A stretch of 31,902 bases of DNA from Pelargonium nanum (Eukaryota; Streptophyta; Magnoliopsida; Geraniales; Geraniaceae): contig JAYMTF010000669.1 of NCBI GenBank assembly GCA_036897485.1, positions 1 through 31,902 of the forward strand, given 5' to 3'. The notes below the pieces were generated by a model. That model did no database searches and was not told the DNA's origin. It was given only the letters and a program-made list of their open reading frames with translations. A program made the translations under genes and the position numbers. The stretch's first letter is position 1, and each line of letters opens with the position of its first letter. This document shows positions 20,302 to 30,808 of the stretch, piece by piece.

Positions 20302-23119
20302 ATCAAATACAACCAAAAACACAAAATCACAAGGTGGTGAAGAAGATGAAGATGAGAACTATATATGCAAGAAGAGCTTGTTTGTTCTTGAATCAATCTT
20401 GATACAGCATGGACTATATGTAAATAGTTTTATGTTGCAAGTGAATATATATATGGTGAGGATATTGGAGTTTTGATAAGAGAAATAAATAATGTGGATG
20501 GAATATGGAAATACTTGGTTGAGTTATTTAATGTATTTTTATTGAATTTGATAAATCTTAGAAATTAGTAGCTTATTATTTATATTTTTTTCTCCATACT
20601 ACAAGGAAGAGGATAAGATCTAAATGTTTTGAAGACATATCCATATATCTGTGTCTGAGTCACCATCTTCTTCTTTTTTATTATTTGTTTATAATTAAAT
20701 TGAGGTCATTGTCTTGAGCCAACTTTTGCCTCATAAAGCCAAGACATATTTTCATGTTTTAAAGCATTTTAGTATAATAGTAAGAGCTGTCTTAGAATAT
20801 TAGAATCTCCAAACATTCAAAATTATATTTACATGTACACATGCTTACATAAAGTTACGACACATCTGAAGATAGTATTATAGAGTAAGTTAAGCGCAAT
20901 TTTTTGGTTACATACAGTAAGGATATCTCTTCGCTACCATTTTGTGCATCTCAACACTATTTTCTGATTGTGTGACTTTAAAATGTTATCCACATCGGCT
21001 AGTGTAATTCAGATCTCGAGTTAAGTTTCTTGTATTTGAGTTGAAATTTTAAATCTACCCTCAAAATGTGCAGGCTTGTTCATGTAACGAGTTACAAATC
21101 ACAAATTGGATTTGCCCGATCCTCAATTTTTCAAGAAATACCCAATTCAAAATTTTCAAGAAAATTTGTATGATTTAGTCATATTTATTACATGGAAATG
21201 AAAATTTTGATGGAAATGGTTATTTTCTCTTCTTATTTATACTTTTCTTCTTGATCCAAAAAAGCTTGACAATCCCTACCAACCTTCCAAGAATTTTAGA
21301 TGTCCCATTTTGACTATTAAAAACATAAAATAAACAAGAAATTTAATTGATTAGATTTGATGATTTGGTTGAATATAAGCAACATCTTACTGATGTTGTA
21401 GAATCTTCAAATGTGTGGATGTGAATTAAGCAATTGAGTCAACATATTTTTGTGACACCTGGAAAGATATTGATGGCTCTATATGCTCCTTGATTACCAA
21501 GTAATTTATTTTCCACATCATATCAAAATTAAATTATCTAGTCAGCTTTGATAGATTCATAGTCATGTACAATTGGAAGTATGGATAATTGTTGGGTACT
21601 ACACTTGATCACATGTTTCACATACATAAATTGATTCTCAATTATTCAGTCCAAAAATTCAAACATTCATATGCATCTAGCTTGACAATTTAGATCTGAT
21701 AATAAGGACACTCAAAATCATAATCTGCTTAATCTTTGTATATTTTGGTCAGAGAAAATAGACACGACCAATGTTTTGGTCAAACAAAATCAGTACATTT
21801 TGAGCTGTAATTTTGAAAATCGAACCGAAATAGCAACATACACCCCTTGCAGACTGCAGTTTGAGTTCAAGTTAGACATTTCAAACTCAAAACCCAACTT
21901 GTCAGGTTTACTATATACCCCGTAACTAGTTTTGGATTGAACTGACAGGTTAAACTTGATTTTAGAAAAACTCGAAAATTGATCAAATCTGACCAATTTT
22001 TAGGGCGGATCGAATTTATCTCAAAAATGCGGATCGATCAGATGAATATGTACCCATTCACACATTTTACACTAAAATTCGAAATTCGATCCGTAGCTCG
22101 AAATCCCTTTCATATTTAATGAAGATGCTAAAACTTACAAAAACTCAACAATGTCTAAATTTCGACAAGAGTATATAAGCATTCTATTTGATCAGAGGAG
22201 GTAGCAATTTTCTCAGCAACCGAAACTTCTTTCCAGCGTTTTCTCAGCAGCCAAACAGAATGAGATAAAAACTTATTTGGATGGTAAAAAAAGTAAAAGG
22301 TTTAAACAGGATGGCTTTGGGAAATGATAAAGAATCACAAGAAAATCCAAAACCAAGAGTTTCAAACAAACAAAAAGAATATAATATAATTTTTTATGAT
22401 ACAATGGACCGTTACTAATTAGTGGCGTGTAGTGAAGGTTTTGGCATGTATACACAACCGTATTATACATGTATACAAATTTGTTAAATTAAATTATTAA
22501 AAACAATAGATGTTGTTGATACAAGAAGAATTAATCTAAATCAAAGATATCGAGTTTGAGTAATCATACTCAAAATTTTGTATATTTTTTAACGGAGCAA
22601 TCTACATGATATATTAAAATTAATATTAAACTAGTAATAACTCAATATACATAGTATTATTATCTTCTCGTGAAATTGTAACGCAAAATGCTCAATTTCA
22701 TTGTTATTTGCATAGTTGTAGATTAGTATGTGCAAAATATGCAATTTTATGAGGCATGTGATAGAGAAGAACTCGATTTACTAACAATCATATGCACGGA
22801 ATAAAAAACGTACAAGAAATTAAATTGTAATTTTAAAATGCAACACATAAGTTTTTTTATTCGACAAACAATTTTTTACTTTTAGAGATCGACTTTGAGA
22901 TAATAAACACGCGAGAAACATAAAATAGACTTAAAAATAAAACAAGTGATTAGAAATGTCTACCAACACTTCGTTATTGTCGAGAGTCGCAAATTGAACC
23001 GACGGAACATGAGACTATACCGTATATCTTGGGATAGTAAAAAGTAAATTAAAATGAATATAGAAGATTTATAGAAGAACAGACATGCTACAAATAAGGC
23101 CACGGAATCGAGATGTTTC
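20302..23119. other. Long intergenic region, no gene recognised
   Basis: The first 150 bases are the OXS3-like leader and promoter: on the minus strand an ATATATATATTC match at 20444-20454 is a candidate TATA box. Beyond that the sequence is AT-rich with only short chance frames. About 21960-22110 holds a diverged repeat with GCGGATCGA and GAAATTCGATCCG words in both orientations. About 22190-22265 has two copies of TTTTCTCAGCAACC/GCC. No RNA gene or intact element seen. Confidence 0.45.
20444..20454 (-). promoter_or_regulatory. Candidate TATA box for the OXS3-like gene
   Basis: Minus-strand ATATATATATT about 145 bases before the start codon, at a normal distance for a plant core promoter with a 5' leader of about 110 nt. 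Judged by position and composition only; a second TATATA (near 20362-20369) is closer to the ATG and could compete. Confidence 0.35.
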
Positions 23120-23128
23120 TATAAATTA
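23120..23128 (+). promoter_or_regulatory. Candidate TATA box for the GH17 glucanase
   Basis: TATAAATTA 282 bases before the coding start, followed by a CT-rich leader (about 23165-23275, many CTCTCT words). Another A/T-rich match (AATAAAATATATTT, 23147-23160) lies slightly downstream. Inference from position only. Confidence 0.35.
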
Positions 23129-23330
23129 CTTTTTACTCGAAAACCAAATAAAATATATTTCAAGTCCGGTCTCTCACCTGCTGACACAGACTCAAAAGCT
23201 CTGTCTCTCACTGTACTCTCTACTCTAAACCCATCAGCCATAGCTCATTTCTCTTCTCTCTCTTGAGCTCCAACAAGAAGAATCTGAACGTTACAAACCC
23301 ATTTTTTTTCCCTTTTTTTGAGTCACCCAG

Positions 23331-23369
23331 ATGCATAAAAAAGTGAACTTTGAGAAGCTATCAAGCTAG
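23331..23369 (+). promoter_or_regulatory. Upstream ORF of 12 codons in the GH17 leader
   Basis: An ATG at 23331 opens a short frame, MHKKVNFEKLSS, ending in TAG 40 bases before the glucanase start codon. Its start context is weak (C at -3). If the transcript begins near the candidate TATA box, ribosomes must pass it, so it may lower or tune translation of the main frame. No evidence for conservation can be seen here. Confidence 0.4.
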
Positions 23370-23409
23370 AGAGAGAGTGTGTGATTGTGGGTTTTGAGCA
23401 TATTGAGAA

Positions 23410-26400
23410 ATGGCTAGAGGTTTCAGGCTCATCTTTGCCACTTCACTCTTGCTCATGCTTCTGGGTTTGTCCTCTCTCTCTTGTTGATTCTTAGTTTCTG
23501 GTTGTGTTTTTTGTTTTTGCTCTGTTGCTGCATTTCATTTTAATAATGTGTGTGTGGCTTTCACTGATTTTAGCTGAGTTTTGGTTGGTTTGTGTTGATT
23601 TTTTGTTGTTGTTTAGATCTTGTGATGGTTGGGGTGCATTTTGTTTACTAATTTTGAAGAATGGGTTGGTATGTTTGGAGGTAAAAACTTTGGATTATGG
23701 AATGTTTTAACCTTACTTGTGGGTTTGTCCTCTCTTTCTTGTTGATTCTTATTTTCTGGTTGTGTTCTTTGTTTTTTCTCTGTTGCTGCATTTCATTTTG
23801 ATAATGTGTGTGTGGCTTTCACTGATTTTAGCTGAGTTTTGGTTGATTTGTGTTGATTTTTTGTTGTTGTTTAGATCTTGTGATGGTTGAGGTGCATTTT
23901 ATTTACTAATTTTGAAGAATGGGTTGATGGGTTTGGAGGTAAAAGCTTTGGATTATGGAATGTCTTAACTTTATTTGTGTGTTAATAAAAATAGGGGGTC
24001 TAGATTTTAAGGTAACTATTTATTGTGATAAGTGTAAAAATCTTCATTTAGATGTGTACATTGTGAATAGCACATGCTTAGTACTTTGTTTTGTTGCTCA
24101 TATGAGAGCAAAATGGTGGTTGAGATCACATTTATGTCAAGTGGGTAGGTTTTTAAATATGATACTTCATTGGTCCATAAGATTTATTGTCTTAATAACC
24201 TCATTGGATACTATCTAACTAATGTTGAAGGATACTTTTGTTTTTGTTTTTATGTATAACTAACTACAAAAGAAATAGAGGTGTACACTCGTTTTGGGAC
24301 AGAGTGAGTACTATATTATAAGGATGATGATGAGCCTTGATGCAATGTTAACAAGTTTGAATCAGTGAAACGGTCTCTCTCTATCACACGATTGACCTAC
24401 CAAAACCACACAGCGGTGGAAGTATTGTGCATTGAGCCGCTTTCTTTACAACTAATTTATAATGGTCAGCTAAGAATGCAATCATTGGCTAATGCAAACT
24501 TTAGGACTTGATTCCAACAAAACTTGAAGTGGAAAAGGTTTGGTTTTGTATAGTTTTGTAATGTTCAGTTGCTCACTATCTCCTCCAACATATAATATTT
24601 GAAAAGATTAGGATTCTTTCTTAGTGGAAGTATGGCATTTTCTCCCGTTAATCTATGTTATTGCTTAAAGGAAGTATCTATTGTTCAAGATCTTCATATC
24701 ATTGATTCTCACTTCTTATTGTGCAAAAAAAGGGCGGCCCTATGCACAATACTCTCATTGTGCGGGTCTAAGGTGGGTCATTTATGAATTATGAACGCAA
24801 CATTACATTTGCGTTTGCACCGAGAGGTTGTTTTGTTTACTTTTTACCAATGGCTTTAATAGCTTGCTGTATTTTTTCACATAATTTTATTCTAGAGTTC
24901 AACGTCTATGGGTTTTTATGTTGTAGTCCACAAGGTTTGCTGTTATAGGTCGTTGACCACAATGTAAAATAAAGCTTCATAACTATAATCGATCCAGTAG
25001 GGGAAACATTGATACTTTTAAATTGAGCTTATTGCACTCGGGTAGTGTTTGGATTAAGATTTTTTGGTCATGAGATGAAAATGGCTTTAAAACGGGAATC
25101 TAATTCCCTTTCCATCCTTGATTTCATTCCCATTTCCAAAAAAAACATGTGAACGGTTCCGTTGTGTTGATGATGTGCAATGTCTTGAGAGCATAATGGT
25201 AGCATATATCATGTGTATCGCAAGTAGAAACAGAGTAATTTCTTAGACATGATCAAAATGCAGATTAATATATTCTATATAACACTTCTATGTGGTGCTC
25301 TCGTGATTCTATGTTGACAAATTTTTTGGTCGGCCGCAATGTGCTTAATTTGCTATAGTAATTGTGACATTTATGTAAGAACTAACAATGATGAAGTAAT
25401 GCTTTTGTATACAAACAAGATTTTTTAATTTTTTCTACTTTCTCAACAGATCTCTGCAGAGGAAGCACGATCGGGGTTTGCTATGGAAGAAACGCCGATG
25501 ACCTCCCGACTCCTGATAAAGTAGCACAGCTGGTTCAACTACACAACATCAAATATGTTCGGATTTATGACTCCAACATACAAGTTCTGAAAGCCTTTGC
25601 AAACACCGGAGTTGAACTGATGATTGGCATTCCAAATCTGGACTTGTTGCCGTTCTCCCAGTTCCAATCCAACGCCGACACTTGGCTAAGGAACAGCATC
25701 CTCCCATACTACCCTGCAACGAAGATCACATATATAACCGTTGGCGCTGAAGTAACCGAGAATGCTAATAACGTATCTGCCCTAGTTGTTCCCGCAATGA
25801 AAAACGTCCTCACAGCCCTCAAGAAAGCCGGTTTGCACAAGAAGATCAAAGTATCGACTACTCATTCTCTCGGGGTCATGTCGAGATCGTTCCCTCCCTC
25901 TGCAGGGGCTTTTAATAGCAACCACGCGAGTTTCTTGAAACCTTTGTTGGAGTTTCTTGCGGAGAATCAGTCACCTTTCATGATTGATATTTACCCATAC
26001 TATGCTTACAGAGATTCTCCGAACAAAGTGCCACTAGACTATGCTCTATTCGAATCCTCCTCAGAAGTGATTGATCCAAACACTGGCTTGCTTTACACAA
26101 ACTTGTTCGATGCTCAGATTGATTCTCTTTACTTCGCGTTGATGGCTCTAAATTTCAGAACCATTAAGATTATGGTCACTGAGACGGGATGGCCTTCCAA
26201 AGGATCGCCCAAGGAGACAGCAGCGACTCCCGATAATGCTCAGACTTACAACTCCAATTTAATCCGCCATGTCATCAATGACACGGGCACTCCTGCAAAG
26301 CCCGGGGAGGAGCTAGATGTTTACATTTTCTCGCTATTCAACGAGAACAGGAAGCCCGGGTTGGAATCTGAAAGAAACTGGGGGTTGTATTATCCCGACC

Positions 26401-28137
26401 AGACCAGCATTTATAACCTGGATATGACTGGAAGAGGAAGTGCTGTTGACACGGCTACTGATGCTAATGTGACGAGTTCAAATGGAACGACAACAACAAC
26501 TTGGTGCGTTGCTTCTGCTAATGCTTCGGAAATTGACTTGAAGAATGCTTTGGATTGGGCTTGTGGTTCCGGGAATGTGGATTGCTCTCCCATTCAACCT
26601 AGCCAGCCTTGTTTCGAGCCGGATAGTTTGGTTTCTCATGCATCTTACGCATTCAACGCGTACTACCAGCAGAATGGAGCTACTGATGTTGCTTGCAGCT
26701 TTGGTGGGACAGGAGTCAAAGTCAATAATAATCCAAGTACGTATCTCGGATCCTATTTTCTTTAGTACACGACATTTCTTGTCCAAGTTTGATGGTTCCT
26801 TTTGCATAATTCTACTGTATATGCTTTATACAGTAGTGTTTATCAATGGATCAAATCCTATAAAAAGTTACAAATGGGTTTTGCATTGGTATTAAAAAAT
26901 AGTAACCGTCATCTTGTGATTACATAATACATCTTTTGCACGCATGCACAACAAAGAAAAATTGATTAATATCAATAATCATCAATTTCCCATTTGATTC
27001 ATGCATCTTAGAACACTGAGTTGCAACTATTGACGCAACTCCTACCAGTAGGTTATTTGGTAGCATTACTCAAAAGCTAGAAGCAATATATGTTTGCTAA
27101 CATAAGGTGAAACAGAAGTGTTTTTGTGAAGACAACAAAAGCAAGCAACAAACAATCTGTTGATGATGAAATGACTAAAAATGACATACATAGTCTTTTA
27201 TCATTGAAAAAATGAGGATAAAGTTCTCCTTTTGGGGTGTGACTGAAGTAAGAGATTCTTGCTTCTTGGCAACAAACTCGTCATTGCAAAAGCAATTCAA
27301 AAGTAAGTTAGAAGCAAATAATACGTTTGCATTTTACCTGCCATTTTCTTACGTGTCAACTTTTGTTGCTTCTACGCATGAATTGTTACCAAACGTGCTT
27401 TTAGGCCCTGTTTGGTAACAGTTCTTAAAAGTAGAAGTAACTTGTGCCACTTGAGCAAATGGTGGTAGAAAAAGCAATCTTATTGTTTGCTTTTAGCTTG
27501 CTTTTGAGTTGCTTTTGTAATGATGAGTAAGCTTTCAAGAAGTAAGAATTTCTTACTTCTTCCGGACACTAAAAGGAGTACAATGAGAATATATTCTCTT
27601 TCCAAATTTATCCACGTCTATTCAAATGTACATGAATAGATATTTTTGTATGTATGTCCGTTAAAGTCATTTCATTTGACACACTTTGTTCGCTCTTTAA
27701 CAAAAACACTTTTACTTCTACAAATTTATTTTGGCAAACATGTATTGTTCCTAAAAGCTACTTTGAAGTCAATGTTACCAAACAACCACCAAGTGCCATG
27801 TTGTTTGTTATGTTATGTGATTTGTAAGCATATGTCGAATTTTGAACTTGTGTTACTTTTACGTGCAGGCTACGACAATTGCTTGTACATGACTACAGGG
27901 TAAGTCTAAAGTTCTGAAGTCGAACTTTGATTTGAAAATATTAACTAAGTTATATTCTTCATTGTGACCAAGCTGTTTTTGCAAATCCTCAGGAGCAACA
28001 AAACTGCTGCAAGCAACACCACAGCAATGGCATCAACTTCTCATTCTTCTTCGACTTCCCGAGCAAGTTTTCCATGGATTGCTTCTTGCCTTCTCGCGGC
28101 GGGTCTCTCACTGCTTGTAAGTCTTGGCAATGCTTGA
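23410..28137 (+). CDS. GPI-anchored glucan endo-1,3-beta-glucosidase, GH17 plus X8/CBM43, 4 exons, 505 aa
   Basis: Cleaves or remodels 1,3-beta-glucan (callose) at the cell surface, wall or plasmodesmata. Exons: 23410-23464, 25450-26736, 27869-27899, 27993-28137; junctions are GT-AG and in frame. Residues 1 to about 22 form a signal peptide (FATSLLLMLL core). The GH17 barrel runs from about 24 to 345, opening GVCYGRNADDLPTP. The nucleophile is Glu263 in VTETGWPSKGS; the acid/base is Glu119 in ITVGAEVT. The X8 domain (about 371-457) opens TTWCVAS and carries the expected cysteines, ending in DNCLYM, which exon 3 encodes. A Ser/Thr-rich linker and hydrophobic tail (WIASCLLAAGLSLLVSL) fit a GPI signal. 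Length and sequence recall the Arabidopsis At3g13560 type, from memory. Oddities: Ala118 replaces the Asn normally before the acid/base, and intron 1 has a duplicated 5' end. Confidence 0.93.
23463..23978 (+). repeat. 258-bp tandem duplication spanning the 5' splice site of GH17 intron 1
   Basis: Unit 1 is 23463-23720 and unit 2 is 23721-23978, both 258 bp with no net length difference and roughly 7 percent substitutions by eye. Each begins GGGTTTGTCCTCTCT, so the 5' splice site (GG|GTTTGT) used at 23465 is also present at 23723. Splicing at the second copy would add 258 nt with a stop within eight codons. Confidence 0.9.
25041..25150. repeat. Fragment of a GGTAG..TTTGGATTA miniature element, GH17 intron 1
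   Basis: Begins GGTAGTGTTTGGATTAAG, close to the end of the perfect element in PFK intron 11, and continues into GGAATCTAATTCCC and ATTTCATTCCCATTTCC segments. I cannot find a matching right end, so it is probably truncated. Confidence 0.35.
27051..27403. mobile_element. hAT-like miniature inverted-repeat element in GH17 intron 2 (first of two)
   Basis: The left end GGTTATTTGGTAGCATTACT with inner AGAAGCAA pairs imperfectly with the right end TTGCTTCTACGCATGAATTG plus TTACCAAAC. The TTTGGTAAC-type end is common in plant hAT-derived miniature elements, but no 8-bp duplication can be confirmed here. No coding capacity. Confidence 0.45.
27404..27791. mobile_element. hAT-like miniature inverted-repeat element in GH17 intron 2 (second, adjacent)
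   Basis: The left end GGCCCTGTTTGGTAACAGTT followed by AAAAGTAGAAGTAA pairs with the right part TTTACTTCTACAAATTTATT and GTTACCAAACAACCACC. The outer match is about 12 bp (TGTTTGGTAACA). The element abuts the first one and shares its end type, so they may be nested or serial insertions of one family. Together they fill most of intron 2. Confidence 0.5.
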
Positions 28138-29106
28138 AGAAGCAACTAGTTTAGCCAATACAGGGAGAGATGTGTTTTGGTTGAAAATGTAGGGTTAACT
28201 AGCTACCTTTACTATGAGTTTTGTATGATATTTATAGGTAATGAAAGGACAAGGTTCTTGAAATGGTCTTGCACATGTTGGTAATTGAAATATATGCCTT
28301 GTCTTCTTTTGGTCCCATCCATTGAAGATTTTCATGATTGATAATACCCTGCAATGCGGGACGGAGCCTAAACAAGTCGGGCAAAAACATACACGTGTTT
28401 TTGTCGGATAACCATTTGTCAGTTTTAACATATCCAAGTACTTAGAGAGAAATGGTAGGACTATGACTAACAATTTGAACTCAAACACGCGGCCCAAAAC
28501 CCACAACTGACGAAACTCGATAAATTCTAATTTGAAATTTGAATTGTCATCTGTAGATTAACGGAGGTTTGTTTTACTAAAGAGCCACTAAATTTCTTGT
28601 CTTTGCCACCTTGGTATTTCAACTTTATGAATGAGAAAGAAAAAAATAAAAGAAGATTGTAACAAAATGTTTCAACTTTTGTTTTCATCAACATTACAAG
28701 TGATTATCTCTTCAAACAATATTCCAAATAATCTAACAAAGCTCAATCTCATAGCATAAATACAAATAAAATAAAAATACTCATATATTGATGTTGATCA
28801 ATTCTTTAACACATCCATTTGATGAAACCCACCAAAATGTAAAAAACTTGAAACACCTAACTTCTTGAAATTCATCATAAACTTCCACAAGTAATAGAAC
28901 AAAGATACATATAATTGAATTAAGAGATCATATCATATCCATCACTTCTCAAGCACCAAACCCTAATGTTTCCACACAAAAATCTCCAATACTCGAAATA
29001 TTATTCCACTGCACCCAAGCATCGCAGCAGCGAATAATCAGCATAATCCTCAAAAACTCATAAAAAACAAGAAGAATTCGCAAAAATACATAACATACCA
29101 AACTGT
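28138..29106. other. Convergent intergenic region between GH17 and profilin
   Basis: The left part should be the glucanase 3'-UTR and the right part the profilin 3'-UTR, read on the minus strand. An open frame on the minus strand at 28195-28506 has no recognisable domain and I treat it as chance. No mobile element with clear ends seen. Confidence 0.5.
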
Positions 29107-30808
29107 TTAAAGACCCTGTTCGATGAGGTAATCACCGAGCCTCTCAACAATCATATTGCACTGGCCGGGGGTCATTGGCTCATCATAGATGCCAATAATC
29201 ATAGCCAGGTTAGTCTTTTTGACAGTTACACCACCCGGACCCTGAAACAAGAGTGACAATACAAAGCGATAGGATGAAACAACTGTAAAACTAGGGCTTG
29301 CAATTTGGGTCATCACCCATGACTTGACATGAACAAAACATGAATTTCAGCGGGTCGGGTAATTTTGGACCAAATTCTTTAAACGTGTTGAGCATGTCAT
29401 GTAGTGCCAACCCGCTAATAATTGGGCCGTCCTTGAGTTGACCCATTTAACATACTAAACTTTCAACACAACTCATGACCATGAATTGCCACCCCCATGT
29501 CAAATTCAATTATATGAACCAAATATTTGTCATAGCTTATACGTGCAGTAGACTTTAGAACAATCTCATTACCTTCTTCCCTCGAATGACAGCTCCTGGC
29601 TCGCCTTGGATCACCATGTACTTGGTGCCACCAAGGTACAATCCAGTTGGGGCAAGCGATCCAGGTTCAGCAAAGTCGTTGTTGATCCCAGTTATTTCTT
29701 CAGGCTTGAACTAATAAACACAAAACAACCCAAAAATTTCCATGATGAGATCAAGAAAAAAACCGAAGTATGCAAGTAATATGTGTAACATTCCTCACAT
29801 AATTTATAGGATAATTCTATTTGTCCCAAATACTATGCAATTTTTTTGGGTACAAAATGATGTGCCCACTAATGGGATATGACACATCAATTATTTTACC
29901 ATTGACCAAGTCAAATAATTATTTCTTTAGTGCACAATATGTCTTATAAATCAAGTAATTGCCTACTGCATTATTTTTCATTTCTAAGTAATTTTTAACT
30001 CTAAAAAGACAACTTTTAGACCAGTTACCACTCCATTTTGAGCATAAAATTTGGGACAAAATAACATTTTCCAAACTTATACAATTACATCACTTGTTAT
30101 TACATGGTATATTGAGTATAAATTTCTACATCAAACTCAAATAGTTTTAACTTGTATAATCCCACAATTATTTTCTAGCCCCATAAATAAGAATGAGACT
30201 ATTGAAAATGGATTTTCAATGTTAAATAATACATAAACATACATAAGAAAATGCTAGCTATCCCAAGTTTAACAATCTAATGACGAAACGAACTAAATAC
30301 CAATTTCCATAAAGTTCAAATTTTAGTTCAATTGATAGGCCAACATATATAGAACCCATTATGAATGTGTCAAAGATAAACACATTGCTCATATTTATAT
30401 CCAAAAAATTGCTTGACCAAAATTGGGAAATTGCTTGGACTGTTGAAAATGGATTGACTTTCACACTACTCCTACAATAAATCCACAAACCCAACCACAT
30501 GCATCACATCTAAAACAGCTCAATCCATCAATCAGTGAACTAAACAAAACCAGATCAAGCAAAACCCAAATCAAACAAGCAAGCAATCAGATCCAAATCA
30601 GGCGTTTCCGATCAGAACCCATCGCATAAAAACCCTAAATTCACCGAACCCAAATGGAGGAATCGAGAGAGAGTGAGAGAGAGACCTGAGGGAAAGTGGC
30701 ACTCTGAGCCCAGACGCTGCCGTCTTGGCCGATGATGGCGGCGGAGGAGAGGTGGTTGCCTTCGATCTCGCACATGAGATGGTCATCGACGTAGGTTTGC
30801 CACGACAT
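29107..30808 (-). CDS. PRF: Profilin, 3 exons, 131 aa
   Basis: Binds monomeric actin, poly-proline and phosphoinositides, and so controls actin filament assembly in the cytosol; plant profilins are also pan-allergens. Exons: 30808-30686, 29710-29573, 29241-29107, with GT-AG junctions between codons. The protein starts [17 protein letters not shown] and ends [26 protein letters not shown], the plant profilin termini; 131 aa is a standard length. Middle motifs seen: [59 protein letters not shown] and [18 protein letters not shown]. Cys13 and Cys115-type residues are present. The three-exon plan with a long first intron is typical for plant profilins. Intact. Intron 1 holds a miniature element; intron 2 a dispersed repeat. 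Confidence 0.97.
29330..29470. repeat. Dispersed repeat fragment in profilin intron 2
   Basis: Contains GACATGAACAAAACATGA, GCGGGTCGGGTAATTTTGGA and CCAACCCGCTAATAATTGGG words, the same kind of diverged ACACGAC/GGGTCGGG-rich repeat seen near 5255-5400, 7030-7140 and 7900-8080. Boundaries are not clear. Confidence 0.35.
29809..30072. mobile_element. Miniature inverted-repeat element in profilin intron 1
   Basis: The left end GGATAATTCTATTTGTCCCA and the reverse complement of the right end (GGAAAATGTTATTTTGTCCC) match over about 31 bp at roughly three quarters identity. The shared core is TATTT(T)GTCCCAAAT..TATGC. No coding capacity, about 264 bp. No convincing target-site duplication, so the superfamily is open. 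Confidence 0.55.

Noticed and set aside
22190-22265. Repeated TTTTCTCAGCA.CC..AAACAG words as a promoter element
   Set aside because: The word is common in plant leaders and first introns, but no gene follows within a sensible distance, so no function is assigned.
25620-26765. A single 381-codon glucanase frame starting at the internal Met at 25620
   Set aside because: The family start (signal peptide and GVCYGRNADDLP) is upstream and needs exon 1, and the end reads into intron 2. The spliced 505-aa model explains everything.
26411-26807. Minus-strand frames opposite the X8 domain of the glucanase
   Set aside because: Antisense shadow of a real exon with no recognisable protein.
27212-27903. 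Plus-strand frames within GH17 intron 2
   Set aside because: They lie within the miniature elements and intron and show no known domain; the only coding part is exon 3 (27869-27899).
28195-28506. 103-codon minus-strand frame between GH17 and profilin
   Set aside because: It lies across the likely glucanase 3'-UTR, has no recognisable motif, and is flanked by no promoter or splice signals that I can defend.
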